From the NCBI GenBank assembly GCA_964654015.1, contig CAZZHQ010000114.1, positions 1 to 7,904 of the forward strand: a DNA stretch of 7,904 bases. The letters run 5' to 3'. Every line of letters starts with the position of its first letter. Positions within the stretch are counted from its first letter, which is position 1. The notes beneath the pieces are model-generated. The model was not told the origin of the DNA. It saw nothing but the letters and a program-made list of their open reading frames with translations, and did not search any database. Position numbers and translations under genes: made by a program. This stretch comes from JAUUZT01 sp964654015 (lineage in GTDB: Bacteria; Chloroflexota; Dehalococcoidia; GIF9; AB-539-J10). Of the stretch, positions 1 through 5,332 are shown piece after piece.

Positions 1-171
1 GAAGTCAACTCCAGGCGTCATCGTCCCTATTATGCGACTAAAACCAGCGCCAAAAATAACCAGGAATAGCAGTGGCATAGCAAAAGACGATAATAAGCGT
101 GACCGCTCCGAAACAAAACGAAGCAGTTCCCGGTATGCTACGACCCACGTTGCCCGAAATACTTCTACCAT
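1..171 (-). CDS. ABC-2 type membrane permease, N-terminal part (runs off window)
   Basis: This is the first 57 codons of what is probably the membrane subunit partnering the adjacent ATPase. The ATG lies at 171-169, three bases after the ATPase stop codon, with a GGGAG ribosome-binding site at 183-179, so the two genes are translationally close. The visible peptide begins MVEVFRATWVVAYRELLRF, has a short basic amphipathic stretch, and then a hydrophobic segment (about residues 33-46, PLLFLVIFGAGF) that looks like the first membrane helix. This N-terminal layout, a cytoplasmic amphipathic helix followed by the first transmembrane span, is typical of DrrB-like ABC-2 permeases. The rest of the gene lies to the left of the window, so substrate and full topology cannot be judged. 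The family assignment rests on the short sequence plus operon position. Confidence 0.8.
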   Translation of the reverse strand, partial: MVEVFRATWVVAYRELLRFVSERSRLLSSFAMPLLFLVIFGAGFSRIIGTMTPGVDF

Positions 172-174
172 AAC

Positions 175-1149
175 TTATCTCCCATGTCTGGGACCACGCA
201 TTACTCTCATCTGTTCTTTAAAACCTGCTTCCTGATCACGAATAGCATGACCGGTTAGCTTCAGAAATACATCGTCCAGAGTAGGTCTGTGTAAACTAAT
301 AGACGCGAGTTGACTCTTAAAGCTACCGATCAATTTGGGCAGAAACCTCTCCCCTTTAGGAATGGTGAAAGTGATAGTTCCGTTCTCGATGACGAGTGAT
401 AGATTATACCTTTCTTTCAACTCAAGAGCTGCAGCTTCGTTATCTTCTGCGGTGAGAGTCACTACGTCTCCGCCTAAAGCGTCTTTAAGTTTATCTGGCG
501 TATCAAGAGCAATAATCCGGCCTTGGTCAATGACAGAAATACGATCGCAAATTTCTGCTTCGTCCATATAGTGTGTAGTTAAAAATATAGTTAAGTTATC
601 CTGATATCGTAAAGACTGGATATAGTCCCAGATATGACGGCGTGTCTGGGGATCCAACCCCAAAGTAGGCTCATCCAGAAATAGAACCTGCGGACGGTGC
701 AGGAGGCCCCTTGCTATCTCAAGTCTTCTTTTCATCCCGCCCGAATAGGTGCGTACCTTAGCCTTACGACGGTCTGACAGCTCAACCAGTTCCAGAAGTT
801 CACTAATGCGTTCTTCCCTTAAACTCTTGGGGACACCATAAGCATAGGCGTGAAAGCGTAAGTTTTGCTCAGCAGTTAGGTACTCATCAAGAGTAGGTTC
901 CTGAAAGACAAGACCAATAGAGCGCCTTACCTCATTGCGCTGCCTTACTACATCATATCCTTTGACTGATGCCCTGCCGCTGGTAGGTGTAAGCAGAGTG
1001 CAGAGTATATTGATAGTGGTCGTCTTGCCGGCCCCGTTCGGTCCCAGGAACCCAAATATCTCACCTTGAGCTACTTCAAAAGAGACTGTGTCAACCGCTG
1101 TAAGCTGCCCAAACTTCTTCGACAGATTTTCAACTTCTATTATGTTCAT
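175..1149 (-). CDS. DrrA-type ABC transporter ATP-binding protein
   Basis: This is a complete 324-residue ATPase subunit of an ABC-2 exporter, of the kind that powers drug, antibiotic or lipid efflux. The nucleotide-binding domain has Walker A GPNGAGKT at residues 36-43, the Q-loop glutamine at 83, the signature YSGGMK at 135-140, Walker B LFLDE at 156-160 and the H-loop histidine at 193 (LTTHYMDEA). The C-terminal part, with HRPTLDDVFLKLTG near 287-300, matches the extra domain usual in the daunorubicin-resistance (DrrA) subfamily. Length fits that family. I place the start at the ATG at 1149-1147. A TTG four codons upstream (1161) abuts the AAGGA site directly and leaves no spacing, whereas the ATG sits 12 nt from it. 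The gene follows the AbrB-like regulator by 41 nt and precedes the permease by 3 nt, so the three form one operon. The substrate is unknown. Confidence 0.95.
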   Translation of the reverse strand: MNIIEVENLSKKFGQLTAVDTVSFEVAQGEIFGFLGPNGAGKTTTINILCTLLTPTSGRASVKGYDVVRQRNEVRRSIGLVFQEPTLDEYLTAEQNLRFHAYAYGVPKSLREERISELLELVELSDRRKAKVRTYSGGMKRRLEIARGLLHRPQVLFLDEPTLGLDPQTRRHIWDYIQSLRYQDNLTIFLTTHYMDEAEICDRISVIDQGRIIALDTPDKLKDALGGDVVTLTAEDNEAAALELKERYNLSLVIENGTITFTIPKGERFLPKLIGSFKSQLASISLHRPTLDDVFLKLTGHAIRDQEAGFKEQMRVMRGPRHGR

Positions 1150-1190
1150 ACTGGTTTGCAATCCTTAACGTGATATCGTAGTGCGGTACT

Positions 1191-1466
1191 CTAGCGGTCT
1201 TCTTCTGGGCTTTCTGTAGAATCGCTCTTGAGAAGCTCCTCGAAAAGAGAAAGCTTATTCGTAGCATTAGCTATAAACTCTGCTACAGACTCAGCCTTCA
1301 TGAGCATTAGTGCATGTTTGCCTGGGCCACCAAACACCAGTAGTTTCGCATTAGGTGCGATTTCAAGGTCTCGGCGGGCTGCAGCTGGAATAGCTATTTG
1401 ACCACGCTCGCCAACTGTTACTGAACCGTAAAACTTTGGTGGTTTCCCTTCTATACTGTGTAACAT
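1191..1466 (-). CDS. AbrB/SpoVT (MazE-like) swapped-hairpin DNA-binding regulator
   Basis: This is a 91-residue protein whose residues 12-46 (GSVTVGERGQIAIPAAARRDLEI, then KLLVFGG) carry the AbrB/MazE-type pattern: a beta strand, the GxRGQIxIPxxxR core and a second hydrophobic strand. Such proteins dimerise through swapped hairpins and bind DNA as transition-state regulators or antitoxins. The remaining residues 55-91 form an acidic, probably helical tail. No toxin gene is adjacent, so a transcriptional regulator of the downstream exporter is more likely than an antitoxin. I choose the ATG at 1466-1464 because GGGAGG at 1482-1477 stands about 10 nt upstream. Longer in-frame readings up to 1535 would overlap the promoter and have no ribosome-binding site. 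It is the first gene of the exporter operon and is probably autoregulated through the inverted repeat upstream. Confidence 0.85.
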   Translation of the reverse strand: MLHSIEGKPPKFYGSVTVGERGQIAIPAAARRDLEIAPNAKLLVFGGPGKHALMLMKAESVAEFIANATNKLSLFEELLKSDSTESPEEDR

Positions 1467-1487
1467 GATATAGTGCCTCCCGTAGCT

Positions 1488-1523
1488 GTTATACATGCTT
1501 ATTATAATAATATCATGTATAAC
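1488..1523. promoter_or_regulatory. Candidate operator: 10-bp inverted repeat over the AbrB promoter
   Basis: GTTATACATG (1488-1497) and CATGTATAAC (1514-1523) form a perfect 10-bp inverted repeat with a 16-bp spacer. The spacer holds a further 12-bp perfect palindrome, TTATTATAATAA (1499-1510). The right arm lies in the -35/-10 spacer, the central palindrome touches the -10 element and the left arm lies just past the start point. A dimeric or tetrameric regulator bound here would block transcription. The first gene is an AbrB-type protein, so autorepression is the natural reading, but this is inferred and not shown. Confidence 0.55.
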
Positions 1524-1535
1524 ATGTAATATCAA
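1507..1535 (-). promoter_or_regulatory. Sigma70-type promoter of the AbrB-exporter operon
   Basis: Read on the minus strand, TTGATA (1535-1530) and TATTAT (1512-1507) are separated by exactly 17 bp, each one mismatch from the sigma70 consensus. Transcription would start near 1500, giving a leader of about 35 nt that contains the GGGAGG site of the AbrB-like gene. No competing element of similar quality is seen between this point and the recombinase gene to the right. Confidence 0.65.
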
Positions 1536-1576
1536 ATATTTGGTATTATCTCGTCACTTTGTACAGCAATAGTGAA

Positions 1577-1619
1577 GAGCCACTTTGTTCTAAATAGTAA
1601 CGGTTGAATAAAGTGGCTC
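1577..1619. terminator. 10-bp inverted repeat between transcription units, possible weak terminator
   Basis: GAGCCACTTT (1577-1586) and AAAGTGGCTC (1610-1619) are perfect inverted repeats around a 23-nt loop, located 34 bp past the stop codon of the XerD-like recombinase and upstream of the exporter promoter. Position suggests a transcription stop for the recombinase. However, neither strand has a T-run after the stem, so it is not a standard intrinsic terminator. It could equally mark an element boundary. A copy of CACTTTGT occurs at 1555-1562 and again within the left arm at 1581-1588. Confidence 0.35.
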
Positions 1620-1652
1620 CTACAGTCTTGTCGACAGTGATCTTACCTACCT

Positions 1653-2637
1653 TCAGGCTTTATGGATATTCAACCGATCCAGTAGTGAAAACTTCTGCTG
1701 CTGTATTGCCACATGGTTGGAGGCTAAGTTAACGTAGTGCCTGACCATCTCCAGTGTGGAATGCCCCAGTATCTGCTGCAGGGTAAATACATCACCACCA
1801 TTGATAAGAAATCTGGTGGCAAAGGTATGTCGGCAGAGATGGGCATGAAGCCTAGTAACACCGGACCTCTCGGCTAATCTTGAAAATAGCAGCTTGACGC
1901 TGTTATCCGTGAGTGGCTTACCCGCTACCGAGAGGAATACATTATCAATGCTTGGATGAAATGGTTTTGGACGGTAGCGAAATAGATACCTCTGAAGTGC
2001 CCTTTGAGCATTGCTGCCCATGGGTACAATACGTTCCTTTTCACCTTTGCTTATTACCTTCAACAAGCCCTCATTCATATGAACATCGTCCATATTCAGG
2101 TTTATGAGTTCCCCCATCCTTAGCCCTGTATCCAGCATTAGCATGAAGATGGTCTGATTTCTGGCATTTGAGGAGTTCATCGGTGTGAATAAAGCCAGTA
2201 TCTCTCGTATCTCATCATCGGAGAGTGTTGACACCACCTTTTGATATACCTTTGGTGGTTTCAGATCTTTAGCTGGATTGGATTCAATAAACCCTTCAGA
2301 TACTAGCCAACTAAAAAAGGCACGCAGTGTTCTTACATGCCCGTGGACACTTGACGCTGATAGTGGTTCTTGTTTCTCAGGAGTAATGGGATGCCCTTGA
2401 TATTTATTCTTCTTCAGCAAATAGAGGACGTGCTGGCGGAGGACTTTACTATCAATTTTATCGCAAGGAATCTGGCAGATGCCTGCTTTTCAAGTAGTTA
2501 TGGAATGACTTCAGATTGGAGCTATACCAAGTAACTGTCTTAGGGCTCTTACCCTCGGCCCTGTTACAAACCTCGTAGTATTCTATGAGTTCAGATAGCT
2601 TGTGTACCTTTTCTGGGGTATTTACATGAGTTGTCAT
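1653..2637 (-). pseudogene. XerD-like tyrosine recombinase, disrupted by a frameshift
   Basis: Two overlapping reading frames make one recombinase of about 327 residues, a usual XerC/XerD size. The ATG at 2637, with GGAGG about 12 nt upstream, opens a 59-codon frame that encodes the N-terminal core-binding (SAM-like) domain and ends at TAA 2460-2458. The remainder continues in the next frame from about 2462 (DKIDSKVLRQHVLYL) to the TGA at 1653. Skipping one base at 2463 joins the two frames smoothly. The catalytic half is complete: arginine in TGLRMGEL, lysine in ISKGEKERIVPM, HLCR, the second histidine in ILGHS and the tyrosine in RHYVNL. The break therefore looks recent, or it is a sequencing error. 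A C-terminal piece could in principle start at a TTG (2420), but it would lack the N-terminal domain. Such enzymes integrate or excise mobile DNA or resolve dimers. Confidence 0.8.
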
Positions 2638-2692
2638 GCTGGATCTTAACCTCCATTATTGTATTTTGTCGGTTCAGACCCAGCGCTTGAAA

Positions 2693-2787
2693 AATCAGGG
2701 TGTCAAAGCGAATCAGGGTGTCGAAAATACCGTTTTCACCTCCTTTCCTCTCTGATTTGACACTCCATGACTTTTAATCAGGGTGTC
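2693..2787 (+). repeat. Three direct copies of AATCAGGGTGTC
   Basis: The 12-mer AATCAGGGTGTC occurs exactly at 2693-2704, 2711-2722 and 2776-2787. The first two copies are 18 bp apart, start to start, and the third is the anticodon-stem/variable region of the tRNA-Lys fragment. The integrase stop codon falls inside the middle copy. They could be extra integrase binding sites or remnants of earlier crossovers at the same core. Confidence 0.7.
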
Positions 2788-4020
2788 ACAGGTTCGAGAC
2801 CTGTACGGCCTATCACTCAAACCCTCAGATTTTGCTAACATTTTGCTAACATTGGGTTCTGAGTTTTTATTAGATTCTACTTCGAATATCCCATCAAACT
2901 TCTCCGCCGCCGCCTCTTGCATTCCGGGTAATACATGGCTGTAAATATCCAGCGTAATACCGATATTAGCATGTCCCAAACGCTCAGAAACGATTTTCGG
3001 GTGTATTCCGGCCTTGAGCATTAATGTGGCATGGGTATGCCTCAAATCGTGTATTCTGATGTTTTTCAAGCCAGCTTTTTTAATAATTCGCTTAAAGGCA
3101 AGCGTTACCGCATTAGGATTTATCGGGCTGCCATCATGCCGGATAAAGACGAAGTCATCCGCTTGTAAGGTAACACCTAGCTGTATCCTCAATAACTCCT
3201 GGTCAGCCCGATAAATCTTGAATAGTTCCACAAGTGAAATCGGCAAAGTGACGTTACGCCGGCTCTGTGGTGTCTTAGGCTCTTTAATCCTATATTCGCC
3301 ATTGCCGAGCTTATACGCCGTTTCCACTACCGTTAATGTGCCACTGTCTAAATCCAGATTGTGCCACCGTAACGCTAATAACTCACCACGCCTCAAGCCT
3401 GTATAAAGCAGGGTTGCGAAATAGACGTAATAGTCCGTTTCCCTAGCGGCATCAAGAAACCTTGTCACTTCTTCCGGGGATAATGTGTTCATGGTAACTC
3501 TTTGCACCCTGGGTGGCTGGATGACATCGGTCACGTTACGCACCACTACACCCATTTTAACGGCATAGTCTAGGGCTTTGGATAATATCCGGTGATGATA
3601 GACTACACTTCTTGCCGAAAGACGGCCTTTGCCGTCAGTGCGGCCTTTGTTCAATTTCTCTGCATAGTAGCTCTGGATATGCTGAGGCTGCAAATCAGTG
3701 AGTATAACCTTGCCGAGTGACGGTATTAAATGCTTCACAACTATTGAGGAATAGCTTTCCTGTGTCCTGTCAGTGGTATTGATTGAGACATAATCATTGA
3801 GCCATTGTCTTAGCCATCCACCAAGAGTAATCTTGTTAGGCTTGACGTATGAGCCTTGCTCAAGTGATAGTAGTACTTCACGAAGGTAGCGCTGGGCGTC
3901 TCTTTTCGTTCCCTTCACGGTTTGTGACTTCTGCCGCCGCTTTCCCGTCATTGAATCCGCTGGCAAATCGTAAATGATTGTCCAGCTGCCTTGTGACCTT
4001 TGGTAAATATGACCTTTCAT
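2713..4020 (-). CDS. Tyrosine integrase of a tRNA-targeting mobile element
   Basis: This is a complete 435-residue integrase of the phage/Tn916 type, which catalyses site-specific integration and excision. Residues 1-60 look like the arm-site DNA-binding domain (GSWTIIYDLP, then a basic RRQKSQTVKGTKRDAQRYL stretch). Residues about 65-165 are the SAM-like core-binding domain. The catalytic domain has R210 (TGLRRGEL), lysine near 249 (EPKTPQSRR), H324/R327 (HDLRH), H350 (RLGH) and the nucleophile Y360 (DIYSHV). AGGAGG stands 7 nt before the ATG at 4020. Residues about 402-417 (RPYRSRTCDTLIKS) are the antisense translation of a tRNA-Lys 3' half, so the coding region runs through the attachment site. 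The last 20 or so residues come from DNA beyond it and are unlikely to be needed. It lies 39 nt downstream of the 130-residue unknown gene and is probably cotranscribed with it. Confidence 0.95.
   Translation of the reverse strand: MKGHIYQRSQGSWTIIYDLPADSMTGKRRQKSQTVKGTKRDAQRYLREVLLSLEQGSYVKPNKITLGGWLRQWLNDYVSINTTDRTQESYSSIVVKHLIPSLGKVILTDLQPQHIQSYYAEKLNKGRTDGKGRLSARSVVYHHRILSKALDYAVKMGVVVRNVTDVIQPPRVQRVTMNTLSPEEVTRFLDAARETDYYVYFATLLYTGLRRGELLALRWHNLDLDSGTLTVVETAYKLGNGEYRIKEPKTPQSRRNVTLPISLVELFKIYRADQELLRIQLGVTLQADDFVFIRHDGSPINPNAVTLAFKRIIKKAGLKNIRIHDLRHTHATLMLKAGIHPKIVSERLGHANIGITLDIYSHVLPGMQEAAAEKFDGIFEVESNKNSEPNVSKMLAKSEGLSDRPYRSRTCDTLIKSHGVSNQRGKEVKTVFSTP
2766..2815 (+). other. tRNA-Lys(UUU) 3'-half fragment, att core of the integrase
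   Basis: The plus strand shows an anticodon arm CATGA-CTTTTAA-TCAGG (2766-2782; anticodon TTT at 2773-2775, one stem mismatch), a five-base variable region GTGTC, a perfect T arm ACAGG-TTCGAGA-CCTGT (2788-2804), then ACGGCCT and a discriminator-like A followed by TCA. The sequence to the left (2720-2765) has no D arm or acceptor 5' strand, so this is only the 3' half of a tRNA gene. Tyrosine integrases of this type commonly recombine in the anticodon loop and carry a copy of the tRNA 3' end as attP. The integrase gene reads through the fragment in antisense. I interpret it as an attachment site or junction. The complete tRNA gene is not in the window. Confidence 0.75.
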
Positions 4021-4059
4021 TACCCTGCCTCCTAACGAGAGATATAGGCATTGCCTATT

Positions 4060-4452
4060 CTATTTTCCCCGTTCTGCCATATATTCATTAATCATACGTT
4101 CGAATCTTTGGGTACCAAGCCGGCCATCAATAAAGTGGAGAAACCATTTCCATCCCGCAAGTTCCATGTCCTGTCCAACATCTCTAGCATTCCACAATAT
4201 AGGCATCAGATCCTGTGCAAAGCGCACCTGCGCCTCTTTTGCAATCACTGGCATCTCCCCTTTAATATCCTTCATAAGTTCAGCAGTGAGTGCCATTCGG
4301 TCCAAATTCGTTTCCCACTTCTGCATAGCCCTCACTGTAGGGGGGTCAATATTGAATTTTCCCTTAATGCCTTGGCTGATTATCTTCCAGCCCTTACCCT
4401 GAGCACGTTCGTCCAACACAAATAGCTTTACTTCTGTTTTATACCTCGCCAT
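4060..4452 (-). CDS. Unknown 130-residue protein with a helix-turn-helix-like N-terminus
   Basis: I do not recognise a named family. The ATG at 4452 has AGGAGG six to seven bases upstream, and codon use looks normal, so the gene is probably real. Residues 8-47 (LFVLDERAQGKGWKIISQGIKGKF, then DPPTVRAMQKW) resemble a helix-turn-helix in which a recognition helix follows a short turn, as in small terminase-like or transposase-like DNA-binding domains. The remainder is predicted helical and includes a tryptophan-rich segment (ELAGWKWFLHF, about 98-108) and a charged C-terminus. There is no signal peptide and no membrane span. It is the first gene of the leftward operon with the integrase, so a DNA-binding accessory or control protein for the element is a reasonable inference. 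Confidence 0.75.
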   Translation of the reverse strand: MARYKTEVKLFVLDERAQGKGWKIISQGIKGKFNIDPPTVRAMQKWETNLDRMALTAELMKDIKGEMPVIAKEAQVRFAQDLMPILWNARDVGQDMELAGWKWFLHFIDGRLGTQRFERMINEYMAERGK

Positions 4453-4511
4453 AGTTACCCTCCTAGTCCGTAATACATAGATAGAAGCTCAAGTTTTATA
4501 ATTCGCATATA

Positions 4512-4540
4512 TTGACTTTCTTTCGTTATTATGGTAATAT
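4512..4540 (+). promoter_or_regulatory. Rightward sigma70-type promoter for the excisionase operon
   Basis: TTGACT (4512-4517) and TAATAT (4535-4540) are 17 bp apart. The start point would be near 4547, giving a leader of about 125 nt before the TTG start codon of the excisionase-like gene. The leader includes the 9-bp dyad at 4555-4580. Confidence 0.55.
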
Positions 4541-4554
4541 TTATTCGCTACTTA

Positions 4555-4580
4555 ATCTTTACAGTATTAGTTGTAAAGAT
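4555..4580. promoter_or_regulatory. Perfect 9-bp dyad between face-to-face promoters, candidate operator
   Basis: ATCTTTACA (4555-4563) and TGTAAAGAT (4572-4580) are perfect inverted repeats with an 8-bp spacer. The dyad lies between the predicted start points of the leftward (about 4587) and rightward (about 4547) promoters, so a protein bound there could block both. The helix-turn-helix proteins on either side, or the ribbon-helix-helix protein, are candidate binders. Confidence 0.5.
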
Positions 4581-4593
4581 ATATACGAAGTAA

Positions 4594-4622
4594 ATGATAG
4601 CACATAGTTCGCTATTTGTCAA
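4594..4622 (-). promoter_or_regulatory. Leftward sigma70-type promoter for the integrase operon
   Basis: On the minus strand a consensus TTGACA (4622-4617) is followed after 17 bp by TATCAT (4599-4594). The start point would be near 4587, giving a leader of about 135 nt before the ATG at 4452. This promoter lies to the right of the rightward promoter, so the two fire toward each other and the first roughly 40 nt of their transcripts would be complementary. Confidence 0.6.
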
Positions 4623-4674
4623 GTACTAAAAACATAATGAGCCAGGAATTTGCTGGTACCTGAGGAGATAATCG

Positions 4675-4890
4675 TTGGCTATTAAAAATGAACTCCCACA
4701 GGGTAACCAAGAGAGATTATGCCTGAGTGTGCCGGAAGCCGCCAAGTTGTTAGGCATCTCAAGAGGGCTTGCCTACGAGCTAGCCCGTTCTGGCCGGCTA
4801 CCAGCGCTTCGCTTTGGACGTCGCCTACTAATACCGCGGGCAGCTTTGGAGAAAATGTTGAATGAAACTCAGGAAGCTGGTGGTTTTTAA
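4675..4890 (+). CDS. Excisionase-like helix-turn-helix protein (TTG start)
   Basis: This 71-residue protein consists almost entirely of a MerR-like/excisionase winged helix-turn-helix. LCLSVPEAAKLLGISRGLAYELARSG (residues 15-40) supplies the two helices, and RLPALRFGRRLLIPRAALEKML (41-62) supplies the wing and closing helix. Proteins of this family bend att DNA to direct the integrase toward excision, or act as small regulators. No in-frame ATG is available. TTG at 4675 follows TGAGGAGA (4661-4668) at a proper distance, so it is the start, and the rare start codon may hold expression low. It is the first gene of the rightward cluster, 39 nt before the next gene, and lies across the control region from the integrase operon. 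Excisionase for that integrase is likely but not proven. Confidence 0.85.
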   Translation: MAIKNELPQGNQERLCLSVPEAAKLLGISRGLAYELARSGRLPALRFGRRLLIPRAALEKMLNETQEAGGF

Positions 4891-4929
4891 TGATAGCTGA
4901 ATCTACCAAATGATAACCGGAGGAACAAT

Positions 4930-5301
4930 ATGGCAATTGGCAGGAAAAAGAAAACGCCTTCTAGAGTGAAATATGAACAAAAACGCCCGACGTTTAGTTT
5001 TCGGACCTACAAAGAACTTGATGAGAGGGTGCAGGCAGTTAAAAAAGCAGCGGGGACAAGTAACACCGACATTGTGGAAATAGCGGTAGGTCTTCTTGAG
5101 ATCAAAGTAGCTAAGGAAAAGGAAGCAAAGAGACAGGGCTATGAAGAGGCTAAGAAGCTCTACATGGTTCCTTACCTTTGTTGCGAATGTGGAAAGCCTA
5201 TCGCAATAACAAGCCCTGAGACAAAAAGGATTGTCAGTAAATTCTTGACCCAGCATGGTTGGGGTCATAAGAAATGTATCGAACGGACACTGGGTCCGTA
5301 G
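4930..5301 (+). CDS. Small protein with ribbon-helix-helix-like and zinc-finger-like parts
   Basis: I do not recognise a named family. The 123-residue product begins with a basic tail (MAIGRKKKTPSRVKYEQK). Residues 20-62 look like a ribbon-helix-helix DNA-binding unit: a beta strand PTFSFRTY, a first helix KELDERVQAVKKAAG, the turn TSNTD and a second hydrophobic helix IVEIAVGLLEIKV. A charged helix follows (63-78). The C-terminal part has a possible zinc site made of C84 and C87 (CCECG) with H113 and C116 (HKKC), so CxxC then HxxC 25 residues later. GGAGG six nt before the ATG supports the start. It sits between the excisionase-like gene and the zinc-ribbon recombinase in one operon. A DNA-binding regulator or recombination accessory is plausible. 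Confidence 0.75.
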   Translation: MAIGRKKKTPSRVKYEQKRPTFSFRTYKELDERVQAVKKAAGTSNTDIVEIAVGLLEIKVAKEKEAKRQGYEEAKKLYMVPYLCCECGKPIAITSPETKRIVSKFLTQHGWGHKKCIERTLGP

Positions 5302-5332
5302 TTTTCAGTCCGGATAGTTGAGGATGCAACCT

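Noticed and set aside
1149..1161. TTG at 1161 as the ATPase start
   Set aside because: The AAGGA site abuts the TTG with no spacing. The ATG at 1149 begins the family-typical N-terminus.
1191..1466. An antitoxin of a MazEF-type pair
   Set aside because: No toxin gene lies next to it. The neighbours are ABC exporter genes in the same operon.
2440..2480. Programmed +1 frameshift as the main explanation of the split recombinase
   Set aside because: There is no recognisable stimulatory element and no family precedent that I can cite. A mutation or sequencing error is simpler, so I list the gene as disrupted.
2693..2722. The two 12-bp repeats 18 bp apart as a CRISPR or iteron array
   Set aside because: There are only two units besides the tRNA-derived copy, they are too short and too few for an array, and no cas or replication gene is nearby.
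2640..2815. A complete tRNA-Lys gene
   Set aside because: Only the anticodon arm, variable region, T arm and 3' acceptor strand are present. The region to the left has no D arm or matching acceptor 5' strand.
4051..4425. A 124-codon plus-strand reading frame
   Set aside because: It is antisense to the well-supported 130-residue gene, has no ribosome-binding site and its translation looks like a shadow frame.
4903..5268. A 121-codon minus-strand reading frame
   Set aside because: It is antisense to the ribbon-helix-helix/zinc-finger-like gene, which has a good ribosome-binding site and coherent domains.
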